Assembly: GCA_958420075.1 (NCBI GenBank)
Contig: CATZIM010000156.1
Span: 1 to 5,149, forward strand
Origin: an uncultured Clostridia bacterium
GTDB taxonomy: Bacteria; Bacillota; Clostridia; Lachnospirales; Anaerotignaceae
DNA length: 5,149 nucleotides
Direction: 5' to 3'
In this document: positions 1 to 5,149 of the stretch, piece by piece
How positions within the stretch are numbered: the stretch's first letter is position 1
Layout: every line of letters starts with the position of its first letter
The notes under the pieces: model-generated
Told to the model about the DNA's origin: nothing
The model's input: only the letters and a program-made list of their open reading frames with translations
The model's database searches: none
Made by a program: the position numbers and the translations under genes

Positions 1-1344
1 CAGTTCCAGATAGTAGTCCAGCACTTCATAGAAAGGTTTGCTTTCCTGTTTTGCTTTTGCGTAAATCATAGGCAGGTGCAGGCTGACAGCACCAATGTTG
101 AAACGGCCTACGAAAACGGGTTTGTCGTTTTCGTCAGCAGGTTCCATGCCGCCCCGTTCAAACCAAGGGGACAGGAAGGCGCGGCAGCCCATGGGGCTGA
201 TGATAGCGCCGTATTTTTTATACATTTCCGCTACATAGCCTTCGCCGGTGAGGGAAAGCCAGTCGGGATACATGGTTTTGGAGGAGCAGAGGATGCCTGC
301 TTCAAAGACATCTTCCAGTTCCTTGCCTTTTCCATGGAGATTTTCGTCATAAAGGAATACCAGTTTGGGGAACAGTACGGGCTTTTTGCAGTTTTTCTTG
401 CCCTGTCCTTTTCTGCGGACGTTCAGCATGGTAATGGATGCCATCTTGGCAAATTTGCCTGTGCCTGTGCCGAATGTCATGGTGATGAAAGGATAATCCC
501 CGCGGCTGGAAGCAACGGTATTGAATTTGTATTCCCAGCCCTGGAAGCCCTGTTCAAAGTCGTTGAGGATGTCCGCCATGGCTTCTTTATCCGCAGCCTT
601 GGGTGTCAGACCCATGTCGATGTAACGGCGGTAGAATTTTTCATAGCTCTTTTCCGCGAAGGGTTCCAGCAGCAGGTCTACAGAAGGTACTGTAAAACCG
701 CCGTACTGCTGGCTGGCAGCGGAAAGAACGATGTCGCCGATGACGTCAAAGGCAACGTTCAGTGTTTTGGGTTCGTTGTACCACAGGTTACCCATTTCAA
801 AACCGCCGGTCAGCACGCTTTTTACGTCGAACAGGCAGCAGTTCATGGTGTCACGTCTGGCAGACATATCATGGATGTAGATATAACCGTCACGGCACGC
901 CTGCAGTTCTTCTGTGGTCATGAAGAATTTCTGGTACAGTTCTTTGTTGAGCTGATTGAATACCAGAGAGCGTTTTGTGGAAACCAGAGCACTGTCGGTG
1001 TTGCTGTTTTCCTTGTCGCCGATATACATGATGGACTGGCTTTTTTTGTAAACTTCGTCCAGCATTTTTACAAAGTCCTGTTTGTAGTTGCGGTAATCAC
1101 GGTAGCTTTTTGCAACTTCAGGCTTTACCTGTTCCAAAGCGCCTTCGACGATGTTGTGCATTTCCGCAATGGGGATGCCTTCTTTGCCAAGGGATTTCGC
1201 TTTTGTTTCCACGAAATCACAGATGAAATCCAGTTCTTCCTGTGTGAATTTCACCAGTGCGCGGTAAGCGGATTTGTTTACGGCCACTACGACTTTCTGC
1301 ACATTCCACGGTTCGTGGGTATTATCTTTCTTAATCACATACAT
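1..1344 (-). CDS. nrdD: Anaerobic ribonucleoside-triphosphate reductase, class III (3' end outside window)
   Basis: This oxygen-sensitive glycyl-radical enzyme reduces ribonucleoside triphosphates to deoxyribonucleotides in the cytoplasm; the family is activated by the radical-SAM protein NrdG. The 448 visible codons read without interruption from ATG (MYVIKKDN) to the window edge. Residues about 2-90 form an ATP-cone (start VIKKDNTHEPWNVQKVV), the allosteric nucleotide-binding module. The catalytic domain follows, with a Met-Asn-Cys-Cys motif (C169, C170) resembling the conserved first active-site cysteine region, and PMGCRAFL with C387 corresponding to the thiyl-radical cysteine of T4 NrdD. 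GRFNIGAVSLHLP (about 413-425) is also typical of the family. The C-terminal zinc site and glycyl-radical loop lie beyond the edge, so they are unchecked. The start is supported by AGGAGG at 1353-1358, 8 nt upstream. An NrdR box upstream agrees with the identification. nrdG could lie downstream, outside the window. Confidence 0.95.
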   Translation of the reverse strand, partial: MYVIKKDNTHEPWNVQKVVVAVNKSAYRALVKFTQEELDFICDFVETKAKSLGKEGIPIAEMHNIVEGALEQVKPEVAKSYRDYRNYKQDFVKMLDEVYKKSQSIMYIGDKENSNTDSALVSTKRSLVFNQLNKELYQKFFMTTEELQACRDGYIYIHDMSARRDTMNCCLFDVKSVLTGGFEMGNLWYNEPKTLNVAFDVIGDIVLSAASQQYGGFTVPSVDLLLEPFAEKSYEKFYRRYIDMGLTPKAADKEAMADILNDFEQGFQGWEYKFNTVASSRGDYPFITMTFGTGTGKFAKMASITMLNVRRKGQGKKNCKKPVLFPKLVFLYDENLHGKGKELEDVFEAGILCSSKTMYPDWLSLTGEGYVAEMYKKYGAIISPMGCRAFLSPWFERGGMEPADENDKPVFVGRFNIGAVSLHLPMIYAKAKQESKPFYEVLDYYLEL

Positions 1345-1418
1345 GATGATATCCTCCTTCATTCTCGGCAAGCGAGATACAATACATAGTCATTAGCTGT
1401 ATCATAATGTACCACATA

Positions 1419-1434
1419 CGGCTATATATTGCAA
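1419..1434. promoter_or_regulatory. Degenerate NrdR box 2 upstream of nrdD
   Basis: CGGCTATATATTGCAA keeps the core CWATATATWG of the NrdR consensus (10 of 16 positions) and starts exactly 31 bp from box 1. NrdR sites are known to occur in pairs about three helical turns apart, so the spacing is what supports this weak match. It covers the candidate -10 element of nrdD. Confidence 0.65.
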
Positions 1435-1450
1435 TCAAAAATATAGACAA
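1423..1450 (-). promoter_or_regulatory. Candidate nrdD promoter
   Basis: On the minus strand TTGTCT (1445-1450, 4 of 6 to TTGACA) is followed after 16 nt by TATATA (1423-1428, 4 of 6 to TATAAT). Transcription would start near 1416, leaving a leader of about 70 nt. The elements are weak and the region is A/T-rich, so other hexamers are possible. Their position between and under the two NrdR boxes is what favours this choice. Confidence 0.45.
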
Positions 1451-1465
1451 CACAATATATTGTGA
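1450..1465. promoter_or_regulatory. NrdR box 1 upstream of nrdD
   Basis: The sequence ACACAATATATTGTGA matches 15 of 16 positions of the known NrdR operator consensus ACACWATATATWGTGT. NrdR is the ATP-cone and zinc-ribbon repressor of ribonucleotide reductase genes. The box lies about 106 bp upstream of the nrdD start and overlaps the edge of the candidate -35 element. The nrdR gene is not in the window. Confidence 0.88.
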
Positions 1466-1522
1466 AAACTTAGTGAAGTTCATCCAATTTTTTTCTGAAA
1501 TTTTGTTAAGGATATTTTTATT

Positions 1523-3004
1523 TTATTTTGTCAAGGTCTGACGCACTGCTTTTTGCCAGCCTTCCAGTTTTTCTGCCGCTTCTTCTTTGGATGCTTTGGG
1601 AGAATAAGCGTGAGAAACGCCCCAGTTTCGGCGAATTTCCGACAAATCTTTCCAGTAGCCCACCGCAAGGCCTGCCAGATACGCAGCACCTAATGCAGTG
1701 GTTTCCAGTGTTTTGGGACGCAGTACAGGAACCCCTGTGATGTCCGCCTGGAATTGCAGCAGGAAGTTATTGGCAGCAGCGCCGCCGTCTACACGCAGTT
1801 CCGCCAGAGGAATGCCCGCATCCTCTTCCATGGCGTGGAGCACGTCATAAGTCTGGTATGCCATGGATTCCAGCGCCGCACGGGCAATATGGCTTCGGTT
1901 GGCACCACGGGTGAGGCCTGTCAAAATACCTCTTGCGTAAGGGTCCCAGTAGGGCGCACCAAGTCCCACAAAAGCGGGTACCAGATAAACGCCGCAGGTG
2001 TCAGGCACAGACATGGCAAGTTCTTCCGTTTCCGGCGCGGAGCCGATGAGTTTCAGTTCGTCACGGAGCCACTGAATGGCAGCACCAGCCACGAATACAG
2101 AGCCTTCCAATGCATAGGTGACTTTTCCGTCCAGTCCCCATGCAATGGTGGTCAGAAGGCCGTTTTTGGACATGACAGGGGCATCTCCTGTGTGCATCAG
2201 CAGGAAGCATCCGGTGCCGTAGGTGTTTTTTGCAGAACCAGGTGTGAAGCAGGCCTGTCCAAAAAGGGCAGACTGCTGGTCGCCAGCGGCTCCGGCAATG
2301 GGAATGGGTGCGCCGAAGTGGAAAGGCAGTGTATGGCCAAATACGCCGCTGGAGGGCATAACTTTAGGCAGGATAGAAGCGGGAATGTCCAGAATGTCCA
2401 GAATTTCCGTATCCCACTGCAAAGTATGGATGTTGAACAGCATGGTACGGGAGGCGTTGGAGTAATCGGTGGCGTGTACCTGTCCACCTGTGAGATTCCA
2501 GATGAGCCATGTGTCTACAGTACCAAAAAGCAGGTTGCCTTCCTCTGCCAGTTTTCTTGCCCCTTCCACATGGTTCAGTACCCAGCGGATTTTTGTTGCG
2601 GAGAAGTATGCGTCCAGCAAAAGCCCTGTTTTTTCCCGGAACAGGTCAGTGTAGCCTTTTTTTGCCAGTTCTTCGCAGTCCTCTGCCGTCCGGCGGCACT
2701 GCCATACAATGGCGTTGTAAATGGGCTTGCCTGTGCGCTTGTCCCAGAGAATGGTGGTTTCTCGCTGGTTGGTGATGCCAATGGCGGCAATGTCAGCGGC
2801 AGTGAGCCCTTTCTGCGCCAGAGCTTTCTGCGCCACTTCCAGCTGGCTCTGCCAGATTTCCATGGGGTCGTGTTCCACCCAGCCGGGCTGGGGATAGATC
2901 TGACGGTATTCCTTCTGGGCGGTGCTGACAGCCACACCGTTTTTGTCAAAGAGGATACAGCGGGAGCTGGTGGTTCCTTGATCCAAAGACATGATATACT
3001 GCAT
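1523..3004 (-). CDS. glpK: Glycerol kinase
   Basis: This cytoplasmic enzyme phosphorylates glycerol with ATP to sn-glycerol 3-phosphate. The 493-aa product is close to the usual 500-aa family length and collinear with FGGY kinases. It begins [12 protein letters not shown] (phosphate-binding loop) and keeps the expected glycerol contacts R81-E82 (NQRET), Y133 and D242 (AGDQQ). The FGGY signatures are at 133-145 ([13 protein letters not shown]) and about 359-379 (start [19 protein letters not shown]). H229 in FHFG sits where Firmicute enzymes carry the histidine phosphorylated by the PTS protein HPr, although the loop looks one residue short. The reading frame is open upstream to 3076, but ATG 3004 has AGGAGG at 3011-3016, 6 nt away, and gives the normal N-terminus. 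No glpF, glpD or glpP is adjacent. No clear terminator is seen between its stop and nrdD. Confidence 0.97.
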   Translation of the reverse strand: MQYIMSLDQGTTSSRCILFDKNGVAVSTAQKEYRQIYPQPGWVEHDPMEIWQSQLEVAQKALAQKGLTAADIAAIGITNQRETTILWDKRTGKPIYNAIVWQCRRTAEDCEELAKKGYTDLFREKTGLLLDAYFSATKIRWVLNHVEGARKLAEEGNLLFGTVDTWLIWNLTGGQVHATDYSNASRTMLFNIHTLQWDTEILDILDIPASILPKVMPSSGVFGHTLPFHFGAPIPIAGAAGDQQSALFGQACFTPGSAKNTYGTGCFLLMHTGDAPVMSKNGLLTTIAWGLDGKVTYALEGSVFVAGAAIQWLRDELKLIGSAPETEELAMSVPDTCGVYLVPAFVGLGAPYWDPYARGILTGLTRGANRSHIARAALESMAYQTYDVLHAMEEDAGIPLAELRVDGGAAANNFLLQFQADITGVPVLRPKTLETTALGAAYLAGLAVGYWKDLSEIRRNWGVSHAYSPKASKEEAAEKLEGWQKAVRQTLTK

Positions 3005-3025
3005 ACAAATCCTCCTTTTCATGGG

Positions 3026-3047
3026 AAAAGCCCCAAAGGGGGCTTTT
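3026..3047 (-). promoter_or_regulatory. Hairpin in glpK leader, attenuator-like
   Basis: On the minus strand AAAAGCCCC and GGGGCTTTT form a perfect 9-bp stem with a 4-nt loop (CTTT). It ends only 9 nt before the glpK ribosome binding site. The U-tract is short (four U, all inside the stem, then CCC), so as a terminator it looks weak. In Bacillus, glpD and glpFK leaders carry terminator hairpins controlled by the antiterminator GlpP, so a similar role is plausible but inferred. Confidence 0.55.
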
Positions 3048-3051
3048 GGTC

Positions 3052-3070
3052 TGTAAAAAGCAATTTTACA
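3052..3070. promoter_or_regulatory. Palindrome TGTAAAA-N5-TTTTACA upstream of glpK, operator-like
   Basis: A perfect 7-bp inverted repeat with a 5-bp spacer (TGTAAAAAGCAATTTTACA on the plus strand) lies 48 bp before the glpK start codon. It overlaps a minus-strand TAAAAT hexamer (3063-3068, 5 of 6 to the -10 consensus), though no good -35 is found at standard spacing. It lacks the central CG of a CcpA cre site. It could be an operator or a weak A/U hairpin at the start of the leader RNA. Confidence 0.4.
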
Positions 3071-3104
3071 TAACATCCACAGCCGGAATTTGCTTCCGAC
3101 GATG

Positions 3105-3139
3105 AAAACAGCAAGTTTCAGAATATGGAACTTGCTGTT
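3105..3139 (-). terminator. Intrinsic terminator of the MBL-fold hydrolase gene
   Basis: A perfect 11-bp stem, AACAGCAAGTT paired with AACTTGCTGTT (3107-3117 and 3129-3139), has an 11-nt loop. On the minus strand it runs into TTTT followed by CATCG. It starts about 18 nt after the stop codon of the hydrolase. The short U-run suggests moderate strength, so some read-through into glpK is possible. Confidence 0.7.
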
Positions 3140-3156
3140 GAATTTCTTATGAGATC

Positions 3157-3765
3157 TTACATATAAGGGTTCATGCGGCGTTCGATTTCCAGTGTAGTGG
3201 AAGGGCCGTGACCGGGATATACATTATAGTCACCGGGCAGATTCCGCAGACGTTTCAGAGAAGCGATGATTTCGCCCCAGTTGCCTGTAGGCAGGTCTGT
3301 ACGGCCGCAGGAGCCCTGGAACAGGGTGTCGCCGGAGAAAATGTTGTTGCCGATGAGATAGCATACGCTGCCGGCTGTATGACCGGGTGTTTCCAGTACG
3401 GTAAATTCCAGATCGCCTACTTTCACAGCGTCGCCTTCCTGTACCCATACGTCAGCGGAAAGAGAAGTGGGGCCGCTCATGTAAAGAGAGCAGTTCAAGG
3501 CAGGGTCTGCCAGCAGAGCTTCTTCTTTTTTGCAGGCGTAAACGGGACAGCCGTATTTTTCTTTTACCAGCTCCACAGCGCCGATGTGGTCGTCATGACC
3601 GTGGGTCAGCAGGATGTGGGTGGGTTTCAGGTTGTTTTCTTCGATATAGCGGAACAAAGGCTGGGGATTGCCGTCGCAGTCGATGATGGCGCATGTGCCT
3701 TTGTCGTCAGAGATTACATAGCAGTTGGTGCCGATGTTGCCGATTTCCAGTGTTTGTATTTTCAT
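3157..3765 (-). CDS. MBL-fold metallo-hydrolase, glyoxalase II-like
   Basis: The 202-aa protein is a single metallo-beta-lactamase domain, the size of small stand-alone family members such as B. subtilis YqgX and enterobacterial YcbL. The metal ligands are visible: H55, H57, D59 and H60 in THGHDDH, H129 in TPGHTAGS, D146 in FSGDTLF, and H186 in YPGHGPST. The motif GSCGRTDL (151-158) is typical of the glyoxalase II branch, whose members hydrolyse S-lactoylglutathione or related thioesters. There is no signal peptide, so it is cytoplasmic. The substrate here is not known; many Clostridia use thiols other than glutathione. ATG 3765 is preferred because AAGGAGG lies at 3776-3782, 10 nt upstream. 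An in-frame ATG at 3804 lacks a ribosome binding site and would add 13 residues. The gene appears monocistronic, with its own promoter and terminator. Confidence 0.93.
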   Translation of the reverse strand: MKIQTLEIGNIGTNCYVISDDKGTCAIIDCDGNPQPLFRYIEENNLKPTHILLTHGHDDHIGAVELVKEKYGCPVYACKKEEALLADPALNCSLYMSGPTSLSADVWVQEGDAVKVGDLEFTVLETPGHTAGSVCYLIGNNIFSGDTLFQGSCGRTDLPTGNWGEIIASLKRLRNLPGDYNVYPGHGPSTTLEIERRMNPYM

Positions 3766-3821
3766 GGTGCAAAAACCTCCTTGTGTTTCGATTTTTACAG
3801 GCATTTTTCTGCCGTCTGCAC

Positions 3822-3827
3822 TATTAT
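3822..3827 (+). promoter_or_regulatory. Possible divergent -10 for the membrane-protein operon
   Basis: CTATTATAG is nearly symmetric, so the plus strand also offers TATTAT (5 of 6 to TATAAT), one base offset from the minus-strand -10. No -35 at proper spacing is seen: TTTACA at 3794-3799 is 22 nt away, which is too far. No better plus-strand promoter was found between here and 3918. Confidence 0.3.
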
Positions 3828-3831
3828 AGCA
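3823..3831 (-). promoter_or_regulatory. Extended -10 promoter of the MBL-fold hydrolase gene
   Basis: The minus strand reads TGCTATAAT, a perfect TATAAT with the TGn extension. The -35 region has no good match to TTGACA, as is usual for extended -10 promoters. Transcription would begin near 3816, giving a leader of about 50 nt before ATG 3765. Confidence 0.75.
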
Positions 3832-3862
3832 GAAAAGACCACCAGCCGCCTAGTCTTTTTGC
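3829..3862. repeat. Inverted repeat in the divergent intergenic region
   Basis: AAAAGAC (3833-3839) and GTCTTTT (3853-3859) form a perfect 7-bp inverted repeat around a GC-rich 13-nt centre. Allowing one bulged G, GCA and TGC extend it to 10 bp. It sits over the -35 region of the minus-strand hydrolase promoter and downstream of the possible plus-strand -10. It may be an operator or a leader hairpin of the plus-strand transcript. Confidence 0.4.
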
Positions 3863-3917
3863 AGGAAAGTTTCCAAACACCGGAAAAAGCTGGACAAGAG
3901 AGAGAAAGGGGAGTAAG

Positions 3918-4070
3918 ATGGAACAAACAACGAATAGAATCAGGCGGATACCGCCGGAACGGAGGAAGTTTTTTGGACGAGAGAAGGAAACAGCAGCTTA
4001 TGGAGGGCTGTATGAGAATCAGAAAAGAAATCGCCGCATGGCTGCTCATGGCATTATGGGTGATTTTTAG
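3918..4070 (+). CDS. Doubtful 50-aa leader ORF overlapping the first membrane protein
   Basis: An ATG with a good ribosome binding site (AAAGGGGAG, 5 nt upstream) opens a 50-residue, very basic frame starting MEQTTNRIRRIPPERRKFFG. It has no recognisable domain and no membrane segment. It is rich in AGA, AGG, CGG and ATA codons and overlaps the next gene by 98 nt in another frame. It could be a short leader peptide coupled to translation of the membrane protein, or the entry point of a frameshifted fusion at the T6 run at 3969-3974. It may also be noncoding; I favour leader or chance. Confidence 0.25.
   Translation: MEQTTNRIRRIPPERRKFFGREKETAAYGGLYENQKRNRRMAAHGIMGDF
3961..3975 (+). promoter_or_regulatory. 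Ribosome binding site and TTG start of the first membrane protein
   Basis: GGAGGA at 3961-3966 is followed after 6 nt by TTG at 3973-3975. This is better placed than the signals for ATG 4000 (no Shine-Dalgarno) or ATG 4012 (GGAGGG only 4 nt upstream). Starting at TTG also makes the N-terminus align without gaps to the paralog encoded downstream. Confidence 0.65.
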
Positions 4071-4380
4071 TGTGAAAATCGCGGAAGTGCTGCTGGGAGA
4101 AAGCCTGCCGGGCTGGGTAGAGATCGGCGGCATGATTCTGTGTGGTGTGCTGGCAGTGGCATCCCATCTGGATAACCCTCTGCGCCACGGATATAAACTG
4201 CGCCGTCCCAGACGGTATTTGCTGGGGGCATTGGTAATTCTTGTTTGTGCTGTGCTGTTCTTTGTATGGAAAGTGGAATGGGTACAGGGCATGCAGGCGC
4301 TTGTCATCCCTGTGGTATTTATTTGGAACCCTATTTGTGTTTGGCTGGAATGGAAGGAAGAATTGGGTCAGGCATCATAA
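3973..4380 (+). CDS. Small four-helix membrane protein of unknown function, paralog 1
   Basis: I do not recognise the family. From TTG 3973 the product is 135 aa, with a charged N-terminus (MDERRKQQLMEGCMRIRK). About four hydrophobic segments follow, near residues 20-41, 48-65, 82-100 and 105-125. A basic loop, NPLRHGYKLRRPRR, lies between helices 2 and 3, and the C-terminus is acidic (LEWKEELGQAS). It resembles the next gene: QL at 8-9, R17, E19 and AW at 22-23 coincide, both have NP[LM]R after helix 2, and FIWNPICVWLEWKEEL matches FVWNCIYMLVAYEREL. ATG 4012 (122 aa) or ATG 4000 (126 aa) are alternative starts. Its stop codon overlaps the ribosome binding site of the downstream gene, so the pair is co-translated and probably functions together in the membrane. 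Confidence 0.8.
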   Translation: MDERRKQQLMEGCMRIRKEIAAWLLMALWVIFSVKIAEVLLGESLPGWVEIGGMILCGVLAVASHLDNPLRHGYKLRRPRRYLLGALVILVCAVLFFVWKVEWVQGMQALVIPVVFIWNPICVWLEWKEELGQAS

Positions 4381-4390
4381 GGAGGCGGCT

Positions 4391-4792
4391 ATGGAGAATC
4401 TTTCGGATGTGCAGCTAAAAAGATGTATCGCATGGATGCGGCTGGAGCTTCTAGCTTGGATCTGTCTTTGCGCCGATGCACTGGTGAGCGTTTGGGCGCC
4501 TAGTGTGTGGGATACGGGGCATATCTATGGCCTTTTTGTGGTGGTTGTGCTGGTATCCGGTCTGGCGGCAGTGGTGCTGTCCTGGGTGCGTAACCCCATG
4601 CGCTGGAATCTGACGGGACTTGGACGGAAATTTTTCTGGGGCAGTCATGGGAGCTGTATGGCGGTGAGTGTCATACTGGTTTTCTGGGTGCCGGAGCTGT
4701 CCATTGGTCTTTTGTTTGTATGGAATTGTATTTATATGCTGGTGGCATACGAGCGGGAGCTGCGCCGAAGAAAAAAGAAAGAGGAATCCTGA
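4391..4792 (+). CDS. Small four-helix membrane protein of unknown function, paralog 2
   Basis: This 133-aa protein begins MENLSDVQLKRCIAWMR and has four hydrophobic segments, near residues 16-36, 45-65, 86-101 and 102-119. It ends in a strongly basic tail (RELRRRKKKEES), which suggests a cytoplasmic C-terminus. NPMR after helix 2 and the WNCIYMLVAYEREL region mirror the upstream gene, so the two look like an old tandem duplication. The start is well supported: AAGGAGG overlaps the upstream stop (TAAGGAGG), 5 nt before ATG. The frame is open further upstream, but that part lies inside the preceding gene. No catalytic motif is visible. A role in a membrane complex or as a small transporter-like pair would be guesswork. 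A strong terminator follows directly. Confidence 0.87.
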   Translation: MENLSDVQLKRCIAWMRLELLAWICLCADALVSVWAPSVWDTGHIYGLFVVVVLVSGLAAVVLSWVRNPMRWNLTGLGRKFFWGSHGSCMAVSVILVFWVPELSIGLLFVWNCIYMLVAYERELRRRKKKEES

Positions 4793-4800
4793 GAAAAATG

Positions 4801-4831
4801 ACGGTATGGTTTAAACACCATGCCGTTTTTT
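4801..4831 (+). terminator. Intrinsic terminator of the membrane-protein operon
   Basis: ACGGTATGGT and ACCATGCCGT form a 10-bp stem with one G-U pair and a 6-nt loop, followed at once by a run of T to 4831 and then ATTT. It begins 9 nt after the stop codon of the second membrane protein. This is a textbook rho-independent terminator on the plus strand. Confidence 0.9.
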
Positions 4832-4933
4832 ATTTGCAAAAACGTATCTCAAACTGCCTATGATTTCTTCCCTTCATTCATTTCTCGGTGAGATTCACTG
4901 TTTTCAGAAGAAATTTCGTCAAATGTAAAAAAT
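4832..4933. other. Intergenic spacer between two terminators
   Basis: This 102-bp A/T-rich stretch lies between convergent transcription units. I see no ORF with a ribosome binding site on either strand, no convincing promoter, and only a tiny TCTC/GAGA hairpin. It appears to be plain spacer. Confidence 0.6.
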
Positions 4934-4977
4934 AAGAAAGCCAGAATCCCTTGTATTTTAAGGATTTTGGCTTTCTT
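4934..4977 (-). terminator. Intrinsic terminator of the glutamate synthase-like gene, probably bidirectional
   Basis: AAGAAAGCCA pairs with TGGCTTTCTT and AATCC with GGATT, a 15-bp stem with one internal G/T position and a 12-nt loop. On the minus strand it ends in TTATTTTTT, a good U-tract, about 33 nt after the stop of the right-hand gene. On the plus strand it ends TTTCTTTGTTTG, so it may also catch read-through from the left. Confidence 0.88.
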
Positions 4978-5009
4978 TGTTTGCCGTACTTTTTCTATTT
5001 CAAAAAAGA

Positions 5010-5149
5010 TTATTTGTTTTTCAGATATTCGTCAATAGCTGCGGCAGCCTTTTTACCAGCGCCCATAGCCAGAATAACGGTTGCGGCCCCTGTAACAGCG
5101 TCACCGCCGGCGTAAACGCCTTCTCTGGTGGTCTGGTTGGTTTCTTCGT
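5010..5149 (-). CDS. Glutamate synthase small-subunit-like FAD/NAD(P) oxidoreductase (C-terminal fragment)
   Basis: Only the last 45 residues are present, ending YLKNK. The segment GVYAGGDAVTGAATVILAMG carries the second FAD-contacting GD motif. Together with AGKKAAAAIDEYL, which follows it, it is characteristic of the glutamate synthase beta-subunit family. The closest pattern I recall is the homotetrameric NADPH-dependent glutamate synthase of Clostridia and thermophiles (often called gltA). The related NfnB subunit of the electron-bifurcating transhydrogenase has a similar C-terminus, so the two cannot be separated here. The start and any partner gene lie beyond the right edge. A strong terminator follows, so this is the end of its transcription unit. 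Confidence 0.78.
   Translation of the reverse strand, partial: EETNQTTREGVYAGGDAVTGAATVILAMGAGKKAAAAIDEYLKNK

Noticed and set aside
76..1389. Long plus-strand open frame of 437 codons opposite nrdD
   Set aside because: It is the antisense of nrdD. The minus-strand translation has clear ATP-cone and active-site motifs and a ribosome binding site, while this frame has low-complexity Phe/Val/His-rich content and no family signature.
1464..1522. Terminator after glpK
   Set aside because: Only a weak 6-bp hairpin (GAACTT/AAGTTT) and scattered T-runs are present; no stem and U-tract good enough to call.
1754..3073. Plus-strand open frame of 439 codons opposite glpK
   Set aside because: Antisense shadow of glpK; no ribosome binding site or recognisable motif, and the glpK frame is unambiguous.
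3005..3076. 24-codon N-terminal extension of GlpK
   Set aside because: It would run through the leader hairpin and the normal ribosome binding site. GlpK proteins begin just before the [10 protein letters not shown] loop.
3864..3874. Short palindrome GGAAAGTTTCC
   Set aside because: At 11 nt it is too short and has no matching context; likely chance.
3208..3960. Upstream extension of the first membrane protein's frame through the hydrolase gene
   Set aside because: This part is the antisense of the MBL-fold hydrolase. The real start must lie after the divergent promoter region; TTG 3973 fits best.
3795..4307. Minus-strand 170-codon frame across the membrane-protein gene
   Set aside because: It has no ribosome binding site, is rich in Ser/Pro/Thr, and is explained as the shadow of the plus-strand gene.
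1..5149. CRISPR arrays, tRNA genes, insertion sequences, phage or defence genes
   Set aside because: No direct-repeat arrays, tRNA-like folds, transposase motifs or terminal inverted repeats were found on either strand.

Overview
The window looks like chromosomal DNA of an anaerobic Gram-positive bacterium of the class Clostridia, plausibly Lachnospirales-like; the genus cannot be fixed from sequence alone. The reasons are strong AGGAGG-type ribosome binding sites at almost every gene, a class III (oxygen-sensitive) ribonucleotide reductase, a Firmicute-like glycerol kinase, and what looks like a homotetrameric-type glutamate synthase small subunit. No phage, insertion sequence, CRISPR array, tRNA or rRNA gene is visible.

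Layout. (1) Positions 1-1344, minus strand: the N-terminal 448 codons of nrdD, the anaerobic ribonucleoside-triphosphate reductase, which runs off the left edge. Its upstream region (1345-1522) carries a near-perfect NrdR box and a degenerate second box exactly 31 bp away, overlapping a candidate promoter. (2) 1523-3004, minus strand: complete glpK (glycerol kinase, 493 aa), preceded by a short leader with a 9-bp GC-rich hairpin and a TGTAAAA/TTTTACA palindrome. (3) 3157-3765, minus strand: a complete 202-aa metallo-beta-lactamase-fold hydrolase of the glyoxalase-II-like type, with an extended -10 promoter upstream and a hairpin terminator downstream. (4) 3973-4792, plus strand: two adjacent small membrane proteins of unknown function that look like tandem paralogs. 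The first is best read from a TTG start, and a doubtful 50-codon ORF overlaps its beginning. (5) 4793-5009: a convergent intergenic region with two strong hairpin terminators. (6) 5010-5149, minus strand: the last 45 codons of a glutamate synthase small-subunit-like flavoprotein, cut by the right edge.

The genes do not form one pathway. nrdD supplies dNTPs without oxygen, glpK feeds glycerol into lower glycolysis, the hydrolase may act on thioesters such as S-lactoyl-thiols, and the last gene belongs to nitrogen assimilation or pyridine nucleotide metabolism. Each minus-strand gene appears to be its own unit. The least explained parts are the paralogous membrane-protein pair with its symmetric divergent promoter region, and the glpK leader. 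I saw no clear evidence of a novel large system.
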